The translations under genes and the position numbers were made by a program. Positions 25,901 to 34,514 of a stretch of 64,000 nucleotides of DNA are shown one piece after another. Below the pieces are notes generated by a model. That model saw only the letters and a list, made by a program, of their open reading frames with translations. It did no database searches and was not told where the DNA came from. Source of the stretch: Aeromonas finlandensis (GTDB lineage Bacteria; Pseudomonadota; Gammaproteobacteria; Enterobacterales; Aeromonadaceae). Numbering within the stretch: position 1 is the stretch's first letter; the number at the start of each line of letters is the position of its first letter. Where the stretch lies: positions 1 to 64,000 of the forward strand of contig NZ_JRGK01000052.1 in assembly GCF_000764645.1 (NCBI RefSeq), read 5' to 3'.

Positions 25901-28185
25901 ACATGGATGTGGCCCAGCTCATGAACAAGCGAGAGGCAAGCAGCCAGCAGGAGTGGCTGCTCAAAGGGGCTGAGCGGGCACTGCTCTACCTGCATGAGCA
26001 ACACGCCATCGTGCTGCAAAATGGTCTCGCCGTGTTCCGAAGCGCCATGACCCTCACGCTGACGGCGGAGCGGCAGCAGCAATACAACAAAGCAGACTAT
26101 CAACCGCTTGAGCATCACTATCGCCAGAAGGTGATTCAGATCCATGTGATGAATGAATACGCCCGCATCAGCCTGGAACACTTCAAGCGAGCCAAAAAGC
26201 TGGTGACAGACTACTTCTCCATGGAAGCTGACAAGTTCCTCGGTCACTACTTCAAAGGGCGCAACAAGATCCTGGAGCTGGCGACCAGCGAACACTCCTG
26301 GAAGCGCATTGTTGAAGATCTTCACAACCGGGCCCAGGAGCAGATCGTCCAAGCACCGCCCGAGCAAAACTTGCTGGTACTGGCAGGCCCGGGGTCAGGC
26401 AAGAGCAAGGTGATTATCCACCGCTGCGCCTACCTGATGCGGGTCAAGCAAGTCGCCCCATCGCGGATCATGTTGCTCTGTTACAACCATAATGCGGCGA
26501 TGTCCCTGCGCCGACGCCTGACCGAACTGCTGGGGCGTGACGGAGCACGGGTCTCGGTATTCACCTTTCACGGTCTCGCGATGAGCCTGACAGGCAATGC
26601 GGTGCAAAACCGGACATCCGACGATATCGACTTTACCACCATCATTGATGACGCTATCAAGCTGCTCCGGGGAGAGCAGAGCCAGCTCGGTCTCGAGTTG
26701 GAAGAGCAGCGGGAAAAGCTGTTGGGTGGGCTGCAATTTCTGCTCGTCGACGAATATCAGGATATTGACGAGCAGCAGTACCAACTGATCGCCGCACTGG
26801 TTGGCAAAAGCGAAGAGGATGAAGAAGCGCGCCTGCACCTGATGGCGGTCGGCGATGACGACCAGTCCATCTACGCCTTCCGCGAAGCGAACGTCAGCTT
26901 TATTCGTCGCTTCGAGCAAGATTACAACGCCCAGACGCACTACCTGACCTGGAACTACCGCTCAACAAGCCACATCATCGAAACGGCTAACCAACTGATA
27001 GAACACAATCTGGATCGCATGAAGCGTTCGCACCCCATTGTGATCGATGAACGGCGCAAGATGGAGGTACCGGGTGGCACGTGGGAAGGGCTGGAGCCTG
27101 CACGCGGCAAAGTCATCGTCCAATCCTGCACTGACGCAGCCCAACAGGCCGCTGAAATCGTCAGACACATCACCCTGATCCGTGAAAAAGATCCGACATG
27201 CCCACTGGAATCTATCGCCGTGCTGGCTCGCAATGGGCTGGATAAAGAAGAGCTGGCATGGGTACGTTCAGCACTCGCTGATGCCGCGATAGCCTGCCGA
27301 TTTACCCTGGATCGAGAGCATGGCTTCCCGATACATCGCTGTCGCGAGATCTTGCGCTACCAGAACTGGTTGCATCAACAAGGCCATGCACTCCTGACAG
27401 CGCAACAACTGGCCGATCCACTCCCTCCCCTTGATCAGGCAAACCGCTGGGAAACCTTGCTGTACGATCTGATTGCCCAATGGCAGGAGAGTCAGGGAGA
27501 GCAAGCGCTGTCGGCGCACTATTTCCTGCAGTTCCTTTACGAATATCTGAGCGAGCAGCGTCGCCAGATCCGCTTTGGCAAGGGCGTGCTCCTCAGCACG
27601 GTGCATGGCGTTAAAGGGGAGGAGTATCGCCATGTTTTGATCCTGGATGGCGGATGGCAACGCTGCGCAGAAAACAATGCGAACAACATCGAGGAAGAGC
27701 GACGACTCTTCTATGTCGCAATGACCCGAGCAATCCAACGGTTAGTGGTTATGTCCCGCGCTGACCAGCGGCATCCCCATCTTCCTCTCATTGCCGAACG
27801 TTGTTACAACGAGTCGACCCAGGCCACCGCCCCTGTACGGCAGCGCCGTTTTGCCATCATGGGTATGCGTCAACTGGATATCGGTTATGCCGGACGTAGC
27901 AACGAAAACCACTCGATACACCAGAACCTGCGGCAATTACACGTCGGAGACGCAGTGCGCATCGATATCGACAAGCGTCAGAAACTTCATGTTTTCCATG
28001 GTCAAACACCCGTTGCTCGCCTCTCCCAAAGTGCTCATCAGATCTGGCAGCACCAGTTTGCCACTATCCGGCACGCCAACGTCATCGCCATGATTGAGCG
28101 AAGCAAAGAACAGGAAGACGATGCCTACCAGGAACAAGTTCGAAGTGAACGTTGGGAGCTGCCCATTATCGAGCTGGAGTTATAA
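22987..28185 (+). CDS. DEDD exonuclease-like / RecQ helicase / UvrD helicase fusion protein
   Basis: 1732-residue multidomain protein. Residues 1-150 resemble a DEDD 3'-5' exonuclease: AFDLELS (Asp19, Glu21), LGHNILDFDLPWL, and LNDPVADARLAL where a histidine of DEDDh enzymes would be Asn. Near residue 260 is a cysteine cluster (HCGHADCSYC). Residues about 290-640 are a RecQ helicase: LGILPTSGGKSLCY, FDEAHCLSKWGHDFRPDY, CATNAFGMGIDKDDV and LQEAGRAGRD. Residues about 1125-1590 are a UvrD/Rep helicase: VLAGPGSGKSKVI, LLVDEYQDID, VGDDDQSIYAFREA, STVHGVKGEEY and LFYVAMTRA. A small beta-rich tail follows. Start is the ATG after GGAGATGG. Two helicases plus a nuclease domain in one chain suggest processing of branched or invading DNA. 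Function unassigned. Confidence 0.9.
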   Translation: MNSTDVVALFGEDKILAFDLELSRDEKLRHLGALLADRELNLKGPQDLSLKELNALAQGADVVLGHNILDFDLPWLAKQAVRPQLLLEKPVIDTLYLSPIAFPKNPYHRLVKDYKLVRDTLNDPVADARLALQIFSEQLMALQALPLPQLQLYQYLFSQGVTAQFKTQGLSLVFARLTGRPPVRVSELPTLIKSIAHEKACPNQLNRVIGDALRQPMLLLPLAYACAWLPVSGGNSVLPPWIWRRFPQTAEIIHTVRERHCGHADCSYCQENHDARRHLQRIFELDNFRNLPDGTPLQKTLIEEAMAGVALLGILPTSGGKSLCYQLPALVRNQRSGALTVVISPLQALMKDQVDNLKHKAGIEGVAAISGLLTLPERGAILEQIRMGDIALLYISPEQLRNRTVKQAIRQRQIGGWVFDEAHCLSKWGHDFRPDYLYCAKAIAAIASEQQVPMPPVFCYTATAKPDVIEDICAQFLDKQPRPLLRLEGGVERTNLEYAVVECPGLNKQGHILNLLEQFFGGEKPGSCVIYCATKRSVDELADFLGQQQSLPVSRFYARMDSAQKKATLEQFISGEIRVICATNAFGMGIDKDDVRLVIHADIPGSLENYLQEAGRAGRDTEQAHCVLLFDEQDIEKQFQLEAMSEVSLRDIKQILRGIRLRASKGGKQENNPPLVATSAELINQPEVETSFAADDTNADTKVKTAIAWLERAGYLERSDNITQVFQGRPLFASTEEAMKRVDSLKLAPKAKAIWQAVIQALMSAADDDGLSADTIAEEAGQYMADHGSGVQASEVMRVLTQMADVGLLSQGMLLTTWLRPKGRDNARVLCGQVHSIEKAMLDTLREQEPEPDTGQGLIFNIRLVNQAIKDLGHERSNPGLLRNLLTSWSQDGRSGGEKGAIDVKYLSRELYQLTFNRNWSQIEQTIDQRHRVTGATLDFLYTLLANSEESVQRQVMLSFALEQLVKYLREDMDVAQLMNKREASSQQEWLLKGAERALLYLHEQHAIVLQNGLAVFRSAMTLTLTAERQQQYNKADYQPLEHHYRQKVIQIHVMNEYARISLEHFKRAKKLVTDYFSMEADKFLGHYFKGRNKILELATSEHSWKRIVEDLHNRAQEQIVQAPPEQNLLVLAGPGSGKSKVIIHRCAYLMRVKQVAPSRIMLLCYNHNAAMSLRRRLTELLGRDGARVSVFTFHGLAMSLTGNAVQNRTSDDIDFTTIIDDAIKLLRGEQSQLGLELEEQREKLLGGLQFLLVDEYQDIDEQQYQLIAALVGKSEEDEEARLHLMAVGDDDQSIYAFREANVSFIRRFEQDYNAQTHYLTWNYRSTSHIIETANQLIEHNLDRMKRSHPIVIDERRKMEVPGGTWEGLEPARGKVIVQSCTDAAQQAAEIVRHITLIREKDPTCPLESIAVLARNGLDKEELAWVRSALADAAIACRFTLDREHGFPIHRCREILRYQNWLHQQGHALLTAQQLADPLPPLDQANRWETLLYDLIAQWQESQGEQALSAHYFLQFLYEYLSEQRRQIRFGKGVLLSTVHGVKGEEYRHVLILDGGWQRCAENNANNIEEERRLFYVAMTRAIQRLVVMSRADQRHPHLPLIAERCYNESTQATAPVRQRRFAIMGMRQLDIGYAGRSNENHSIHQNLRQLHVGDAVRIDIDKRQKLHVFHGQTPVARLSQSAHQIWQHQFATIRHANVIAMIERSKEQEDDAYQEQVRSERWELPIIELEL

Positions 28186-28189
28186 CTGT

Positions 28190-28223
28190 CAGATGGGAGC
28201 GTGGTCTACCACTCTCCCATCTG
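28190..28223. repeat. Perfect hairpin after the helicase fusion gene
   Basis: Nested inverted repeat: CAGATGGGAG pairs with CTCCCATCTG, and inside it GTGGT pairs with ACCAC around a CT loop, with a single C/T mismatch. It starts 5 bases after the stop but has no T tract. Likely an mRNA 3'-end stabiliser or termination signal. Confidence 0.6.
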
Positions 28224-28543
28224 GCAAGAGCCCCAGCGCCATCATGTTGCGCATATCGCGCAAACTTGAGTATTAACAAGGTCGGCGGAACACTCAGGCT
28301 GTCGGGCTCGACAAGCACCGGGGTTATCCGCATCTCCTTGAACGGGCCTCAGTCAAAAGAGAACGCCAAGCCCCTCGTCGGGCAGTGCGGCACAAAGGCC
28401 TTATCACCTGTTGCAATCCTGGGGAGCCCCCGGCTCACACCAGCCCGTCGGCATGCTGTGGATCAATATTGCGTCAATTGATGTTGGCCGCTGCATTTTA
28501 AATGCACTTACAATATGTGCCCAATTATTGTTGGATTCCCTTG
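28224..28543. other. Intergenic region before the RocS-like kinase
   Basis: 320 bases separating the helicase module from the sensor kinase. No gene, and no copy of the ssrA 3' end that would mark the far end of an integrated element, was seen. The last 60 bases are AT-rich and presumably carry the kinase promoter. Confidence 0.4.
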
Positions 28544-31500
28544 ATGCTCAGCCAATGTAATCGCCTATTCCTGTTGACCCTGCTCCTGCTCTGCTGCGGG
28601 ACGGTGCAAGCCAATACCAGTCTGAATGAGGACGAGTTCGATCTGTCTGAGCGCGCCTGGCTGTCAGCACACCGGGAGCTGATCATCGGCATACCGGTGA
28701 TGGGTGACCCCCCATACAGCTATAAGGATGCAGATCTGCGCTTTACCGGTCCGATACCCGACATTGCGCAGCAGATCGCCAGAAAGCTCGGCTTGACCCT
28801 GCGCTACAAGGCTTACCCCTCCTACGCCAATGCGTTGGCCGGGCTTGACCACGGCGAGGTTGACATGTTTATCAACTACCAGCCGGGTGAACAGTGGCGA
28901 GCCAATATTGTCTCCATCCCGTTTTTACTCTCCATACCGCGCGGCGTGTTGCTCAACAATGACAAAACGGAGCTGTCACAACAGGATGCCCGTACATTGC
29001 GCTGGGTCTGTGTCACGGGGGTCAGTGCTTGCAGTGAATTGAAAAAAATGGGATTGCCGCACGTGGCTGAGGCAGAGAGTCGCAGCGAAGCCGCCTTTAT
29101 GCTCAAGCAACGGATAGCCGATGCCTATCTGGCCGATATGCCCTCGCTGATGATGGTGAAAGAGCAGCACCCCAACGCAGGCTTCACCATTGCCACCCCG
29201 GAATGGGTGAGCAGCACCGCCCTCTCCATCAATATGAGCCAGAGTGACCAGCCACTGGTCAGGCTGGTCACCAAGGCATTCAACGAGATCCCGGTTGAAG
29301 ATCGCCGTCGCCTGCTGGAGGCCACCACCACGAGCCCGCATGCAAATGCAGGAGAGATTAAAACCGTCCAGTTTACCGCCGAGGAGCTGCAGTGGCTGAG
29401 CCAGCATCCGGTGCTGACCTACGGTGTCTCACCCAACTGGGCATCAATGAGCGAGTTTAACTACCGCGGCAAACTGGTTGGCCTTGTCGGCGATCTGGTG
29501 GAGCTGATGCATCAATACTCCGGTCTCGACTTCGCTCTGGTGCGCACCAGTAGCTGGATCGAAACCCAAAATCTGCTCAAGCTGCAGCAGATCGATTTTA
29601 TTCCTGCCATCACACCAACCAGTGAACGCAATCAGTTTGCCCTGTTTACCCCCAGCTATCTGTTTGTCGATCGGGTCGTCATTGGCCCCAAACGCAGTGC
29701 CGATTTACCCGGCATCAACTCATTGCGGGGAAAGCGGGTCGGCATGGTAGATGGTTCGATAGACAGAGACGTGTTAATACGCGTTGGGGCGCATCCAGTC
29801 AGGGTCAATGATGACAACAGTTTGCTGGCACTGCTGGATAAAGGGGATGCCGATTATCTCCTGCTCACCATGCCCTCCATGAATAGACGGGTCAATGAGC
29901 GTTATCATATCGTCTATGCCGGAAAGGAGTTGCGATTGCCGATGGCCATTGCGACTCAGAAAGATCCATATCTGCAGCGGATCCTCACCAAGGTGCTCTA
30001 TGCCATTCCCCCCGGTGAATTTGACAAACTGGAGAAGCGCTGGCTGTCGATGAACCTGCAGACCGGGCTCAATACCGAGATGGTTCTACTCTGGTTCAGC
30101 GTCGGCAGCGCTGCGGCTGTGCTGCTTTTTGTCCTGTTCTGGATATGGAACCGCACCCTGAAATCCGAGATCGTGCAGCGCAACCGGGCAGAGAAAAAGC
30201 TCAACGAACAGTTGGCCTTTGTCCAAACCCTGCTCGACTCCTTGCCCAATATGGTGATCTTGCGGGATCGCCAGCATCAAATGACCTTGTGCAACCGGGC
30301 ATATCGCGAGCTGTTTATGGGTCCCGGATCCGATGACAATGGCTGGGGCCACATGCCCCGGGAAGAACGGGAACAGATGCTGCGCGAAGAGTTGGCCGTC
30401 TGGGAAACCGGCGAGGTTTTCGAAGGGTCCGGCTACACGAATCGACCAGATAACGAGCCACTGCATGTCGTCTATGTCAAATTGCCCTACCGCTCGCCGG
30501 ATGGAGAGCTGCAGGGGGTATTGACGGTATTGACCGATGTCAGTGCGCTCAAAGCCGCCGAAGACAAGATCCGCGAAGTAGAAGCCAGGCTGCGGGACAT
30601 TACCGACAGCATGCCGGGTCTGGTCTATCAATATCTTTGGCAGGGGGCCGGCAAGGGGAGCTTCCTCTATCTATCCCAAGGTGCCAGCGACATTCTGGGG
30701 ATGACCCATCAAGAGTTGATGGCAGCAGAGTCCGGCGGGGTGATCTTCGGCTTGAACGAAGAGGCACTGGCTGCTTTTGTCGATGAGGTTGCCATACACG
30801 CGCGCACCCTTGAGCCACTGGATATGGAGTTGCTGGTGCCGTCTGTCTTGGGCGCTCGCTATATACAGATCCGCGGCAACTTTGTGGCGCAAGAGGGCGA
30901 TGACCGTTTGCTTAACGGCGTGGTGCAGGACATCACCGCCCTCAAGCAACAGGAGCATGAACTGCGCGATGCGCGCGCCGCAGCCGAACAGGCGATGCAG
31001 GCCCGCAGCCGTTTTCTGGCGACCATGAGCCATGAACTGAGAACCCCCATCTCTGGCATGCACGGCATGCTGGAGTTGCTGCGGATGAGCAAGCTCGATG
31101 ATGATCAGCGCTATCTGCTGCGCAATGTGGAGAACTCGGCCAATAACCTGCTCTATCTGGTCAACGATATCCTCGACTTTTCCAAAATCGAGGCGGGGCA
31201 ACTCTACCTCAATTACCAATCCTGCCGTCTGCAATCCGTCGTCTGCGACGTGATCCGCGGCCATGCCGCACTGGCCTACAGCAAGGGGCTGAAGGTCACG
31301 CTGCAGTGGGAGGAGACACTCCCCGATCTGGCCGATATCGATCCGGTCAGGGTCGGCCAAGTGATCTCCAACTTGCTCAATAATGCGGTGAAATTCACCG
31401 AGCGAGGCGCTATCACGATACGAGCCAATTACCATGAACAGCAGCTCTCCATCACGGTAGAGGATACCGGGATAGGTATCGCCAAAGAGAAGCTGGGACT

Positions 31501-32788
31501 GCTCTTTACCCCGTTCGAGCAGGTGGAATGCGATATCAATCGGCGCTTTGGCGGCACCGGACTGGGTCTGGCCATCTGTGACCAGCTGGTGAAGAAAATG
31601 GGGGGCACTCTCGCGGTCAGCAGTCAGGCTGGCGAGGGGTCCTGCTTCCGCTTTACCATCCCGCTGACACATTGCCTGTGGGAGCCGCCAGCCCTGGCCG
31701 GCAGCGAATGGTGGTTTCTCGGCAGTGATCCAACCCTGCAAGCCATCATGAAACGGCTCGGTGCCAACTTGATCCCGCTGGATGTAAACCAGTCAAGTGG
31801 CAACTGGTGCGGCTTGCTGCTGGCCGAGGAGTCGGCACTGGAGGCAACCCTGGGCAGTGAGTGGCAAGCCCTGTTGCAGCGCGATTCACTGAAAGGCGTG
31901 GTGGTCTCTCCTCGCGAAGCACTCCGCGGGCGCATGGGCTCCGAGAACTGGTGGCGGCTCGGCCAATCCCCGCTCTATCCGGATCTGCTGCTCGAAAGCT
32001 GCCGCGATCTGCTTACCGGACGCACCGTGGCCACAGGCACCGCCACTATCGAGCCGTTGAGCGGACGGGTGCTGGTGGCCGATGATCATCTGGTCAATCG
32101 GGCACTGCTAGCCCGCCAGCTGGCGATCCTGGGGGTGAATTGCGAGGTGGTTGAAAATGGCGAGCAGGCACTTCGAGCCTGGCAAGCACAGCATTTCTCC
32201 CTGCTGCTCACCGACTGCCATATGCCTGTCATGGATGGCTATACCCTGACCCAAACCTTACGGGCCCAAGGGGAGCTCGCCCCTATCATAGGGGTCACAG
32301 CCGACACATCGGAGGAGGCATCTACCCGCATGGAGGTCGTCGGTATGAGTGGTATGCTATTCAAACCCTATTCGCTGGAATCGCTAAGACAGATGCTGAT
32401 CCGCTGGTTGGCAGCCCCCGCAGCAGAGCCCGCTCCCCCTGTGGAGCAACCTCCCGGCATCCAATTGGCAGAGCGCTGGCAGGGATTGTTTGGCGATGAA
32501 GTGGTAGCCAGGAGCATGGCGGGCGAGTATCTGCGCTCAAACCAGGCGGATTGCAACGAGATGATGGCTGCACTCTTGTCCGGTGATACCCAGGAGTTGG
32601 TGGAGATAGCCCACCGCATAAAAGGGGCGGCCAGAATGGTTGGCGAGGTGCCGCTGGCAGAGCAGGCGGCGCGGCTGGAGTCTGCTGCCCGACTGAAGCA
32701 ACTGGGTGAGCTGGACAGCCTGGGGCAAGGTGTGCAGGCGATAATGAACCGGATTGAACAGGAGATGGGATTGTGGCTCGATGAGTAA
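28544..32788 (+). CDS. BvgS/RocS-type hybrid sensor kinase with two periplasmic solute-binding domains
   Basis: 1414 residues from the ATG that begins the signal peptide MLSQCNRLFLLTLLLLCCGTVQA. Two SBP_bac_3-like periplasmic domains follow (about 45-265, opening LIIGIPVMGDPPYSYKD; about 290-500, opening LTYGVSPNWASMSEF), a membrane helix near 520 (LLWFSVGSAAAVLLFVLFWIW), two PAS regions, HisKA (FLATMSHELRTPISGMHGML), HATPase_c (GTGLGLAICDQL), receiver (VLVADDHLVNRALL; TDCHMPVMDG) and a C-terminal Hpt (EIAHRIKGAARMVGEV). This is the full BvgS/EvgS/RocS phosphorelay in one chain. The ligand is presumably a small solute. Its stop overlaps the REC-EAL gene by 8 bases. Confidence 0.93.
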   Translation: MLSQCNRLFLLTLLLLCCGTVQANTSLNEDEFDLSERAWLSAHRELIIGIPVMGDPPYSYKDADLRFTGPIPDIAQQIARKLGLTLRYKAYPSYANALAGLDHGEVDMFINYQPGEQWRANIVSIPFLLSIPRGVLLNNDKTELSQQDARTLRWVCVTGVSACSELKKMGLPHVAEAESRSEAAFMLKQRIADAYLADMPSLMMVKEQHPNAGFTIATPEWVSSTALSINMSQSDQPLVRLVTKAFNEIPVEDRRRLLEATTTSPHANAGEIKTVQFTAEELQWLSQHPVLTYGVSPNWASMSEFNYRGKLVGLVGDLVELMHQYSGLDFALVRTSSWIETQNLLKLQQIDFIPAITPTSERNQFALFTPSYLFVDRVVIGPKRSADLPGINSLRGKRVGMVDGSIDRDVLIRVGAHPVRVNDDNSLLALLDKGDADYLLLTMPSMNRRVNERYHIVYAGKELRLPMAIATQKDPYLQRILTKVLYAIPPGEFDKLEKRWLSMNLQTGLNTEMVLLWFSVGSAAAVLLFVLFWIWNRTLKSEIVQRNRAEKKLNEQLAFVQTLLDSLPNMVILRDRQHQMTLCNRAYRELFMGPGSDDNGWGHMPREEREQMLREELAVWETGEVFEGSGYTNRPDNEPLHVVYVKLPYRSPDGELQGVLTVLTDVSALKAAEDKIREVEARLRDITDSMPGLVYQYLWQGAGKGSFLYLSQGASDILGMTHQELMAAESGGVIFGLNEEALAAFVDEVAIHARTLEPLDMELLVPSVLGARYIQIRGNFVAQEGDDRLLNGVVQDITALKQQEHELRDARAAAEQAMQARSRFLATMSHELRTPISGMHGMLELLRMSKLDDDQRYLLRNVENSANNLLYLVNDILDFSKIEAGQLYLNYQSCRLQSVVCDVIRGHAALAYSKGLKVTLQWEETLPDLADIDPVRVGQVISNLLNNAVKFTERGAITIRANYHEQQLSITVEDTGIGIAKEKLGLLFTPFEQVECDINRRFGGTGLGLAICDQLVKKMGGTLAVSSQAGEGSCFRFTIPLTHCLWEPPALAGSEWWFLGSDPTLQAIMKRLGANLIPLDVNQSSGNWCGLLLAEESALEATLGSEWQALLQRDSLKGVVVSPREALRGRMGSENWWRLGQSPLYPDLLLESCRDLLTGRTVATGTATIEPLSGRVLVADDHLVNRALLARQLAILGVNCEVVENGEQALRAWQAQHFSLLLTDCHMPVMDGYTLTQTLRAQGELAPIIGVTADTSEEASTRMEVVGMSGMLFKPYSLESLRQMLIRWLAAPAAEPAPPVEQPPGIQLAERWQGLFGDEVVARSMAGEYLRSNQADCNEMMAALLSGDTQELVEIAHRIKGAARMVGEVPLAEQAARLESAARLKQLGELDSLGQGVQAIMNRIEQEMGLWLDE

Positions 32789-33992
32789 AACGGCAGACGA
32801 GTTGGTCATCATGGTGGTCGAGGATCATGCGTTTCAACGCAAGACCCTGATGCACCAGATACGGGCGCTCGGTTATCAGCAACTGCTGGAGGCAGCAGAC
32901 GGCATCGAAGCACTGGCGCTGTGTCAGAGCCACACCGTCGATATCCTGTTCTGCGATCTGCGGATGCCCGGCATGGACGGCATGGCGCTATTGCGCCGTC
33001 TCTCTATCGGTGGCTTTCGCGGTGGCATCATCCTCTCCAGCGCGCTGGAAGATGATGTCGTCGATGCCGTGCTGCGCATGAGCGCGGCCTATGGCCTCCA
33101 TGTGCTGGGCCGCATCGAAAAACCCTCCAGCCAGCAACGGCTGCAGCAATTGCTCGACTCCTGGGCCCCCAAATCAGCACCCTCGGGCAAAGAGGATGGC
33201 CTCACTCTCTCGGTGGACGAGCTGCGTCGCGCGCTCGACAACGACCAGCTGCTGCCCTGGTATCAACCCAAGGTCGCCTTTGCATCCGGCCAATGGGTGG
33301 GGATGGAGGCGCTGGCCCGCTGGCAGCATCCGGAATACGGGCTGATCTCCCCCGGCATGTTTATTCCGCTGGCAGAAAAAAACGGCCTCATCGACCAGCT
33401 GACCGATGTCATCATCAACAAGTCGCTGCAGGATTGCCATCTGTGGGAACAGACCGGCCTCTCCCTCAATCTGTCGATGAACCTGTCGACCACCTCGTTG
33501 ATTGAGGGGGATCTCTGTCACTTTCTGATCAACCAGTGCCAGCACTGGGGGGTCAATCCAGAACTGATCACCCTGGAAGTGACCGAAAGCTCGTTTGTCG
33601 AGGATATCGGCAAGGCACTGGAGGTGCTGACCCGACTGCGGATGCACGGCTTTGGCCTCTCCATCGATGACTTCGGCACCGGCTACTCCTCGATGCAACA
33701 GCTGGCGCTGCTGCCGTTTACCGAGCTGAAGCTTGACCGCTCGTTTGTCGATCGCTGCTATGCGGATCCCTCCCGTCTGGCCATCATCGAGTCGAGCATC
33801 GAGCTGGCCCGCAAGCTGGGGCTCAAGTCGGTCGCCGAAGGGGTGGAAGATGTGCAGACCTGGCAACTGCTGGCCAAGCTGGGGTGCGATATCTGTCAGG
33901 GCTTCTTTACTGCCCGTCCGATGCCGCGCAACGAACTGCAACAGTGGCACCAGATTTGGCAAGCGAGATTACCTACCTTGCTCTCTGACTGA
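32781..33992 (+). CDS. REC-EAL response regulator, c-di-GMP phosphodiesterase (RocR-like)
   Basis: 403 residues. N-terminal receiver domain (IMVVEDHAFQRKTL; acceptor Asp59 in FCDLRMPGMDG) and C-terminal EAL phosphodiesterase (GMEALARWQHPEYG at about 174; LEVTESSFVED; SIDDFGTGYSSM; ELKLDRSFV; SVAEGVEDVQTW). All metal and general-base residues I can identify are kept, so hydrolysis of c-di-GMP to pGpG is predicted. Overlap with the upstream kinase gene indicates a dedicated pair, as RocS/RocR of Pseudomonas aeruginosa. No third DNA-binding regulator is adjacent. Confidence 0.93.
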   Translation: MSKTADELVIMVVEDHAFQRKTLMHQIRALGYQQLLEAADGIEALALCQSHTVDILFCDLRMPGMDGMALLRRLSIGGFRGGIILSSALEDDVVDAVLRMSAAYGLHVLGRIEKPSSQQRLQQLLDSWAPKSAPSGKEDGLTLSVDELRRALDNDQLLPWYQPKVAFASGQWVGMEALARWQHPEYGLISPGMFIPLAEKNGLIDQLTDVIINKSLQDCHLWEQTGLSLNLSMNLSTTSLIEGDLCHFLINQCQHWGVNPELITLEVTESSFVEDIGKALEVLTRLRMHGFGLSIDDFGTGYSSMQQLALLPFTELKLDRSFVDRCYADPSRLAIIESSIELARKLGLKSVAEGVEDVQTWQLLAKLGCDICQGFFTARPMPRNELQQWHQIWQARLPTLLSD

Positions 33993-34067
33993 TCCCGCGG
34001 GCGCATCTCCCCTGAAAAGGGGCATTTGCAGCCACGAGGCATACAACGGCTGGCCGCTCTCCAACAT

Positions 34068-34099
34068 GGCGGTCACCTCGCAAGAGGTGGCCGCCTTTT
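34068..34099 (+). terminator. Terminator of the RocS/RocR-like operon
   Basis: GGCGGTCACCTC, loop GCAA, GAGGTGGCCGCC followed by TTTT. One internal mismatch (T/G pair). Lies 75 bases after the stop; core resembles the ssrA terminator stem. Confidence 0.75.
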
Positions 34100-34514
34100 G
34101 CTGGGTAATATGTCCACCCCCTCCATTCCTATGCGGCCCGGCCTGATCGCTCTTCCGGCGACGCCCAACGCCCCAATACATTCAAAATAAGTTGCAAAAC
34201 ATGCAACCTGACAACCAATCATTGGTAACGTAATACACCACGGCAAAACCAGAATGAAGCCTGGAAAGAGGGTAAATATGTTACTAATAGACTGCTATAT
34301 ATGGGATAAAGCTGAGTTCACTCAACCTGCGAGATGTACGACACACAATCTGAAATCGTTTTTCTCTTTAGGCCGATAACCTGTCCAAAATCAAATAAAG
34401 TTGTAAATAATTTTTGCTATGGTGAGCGCATAGCAAGCGACGTCCCTGTCGCCTCCCCTGCTGGCTACGCCAGATGCAGCATTTTCTGCGCCTTGAAAGC
34501 GAGTTTATGACGCC
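34100..34514. promoter_or_regulatory. Upstream region of the formate dehydrogenase gene
   Basis: 415 bases, notably AT-rich compared with the genes around. It contains the perfect 13-base palindrome ACCAAT-C-ATTGGT at 34214-34226, a possible regulator site. A 33-codon frame at 34278 has AGAGGG before it but no recognisable feature, and I do not call it a gene. Confidence 0.4.

Noticed and set aside
20989-28543. Complete integrative element at ssrA
   Set aside because: No integrase, excisionase or duplicated ssrA 3' end was seen between 20989 and 28543, so only a hotspot-adjacent accessory module is claimed.
34278-34379. 33-codon frame with a ribosome-binding-like AGAGGG
   Set aside because: Too short, no recognisable feature, and in an AT-rich leader; kept as part of the upstream region.
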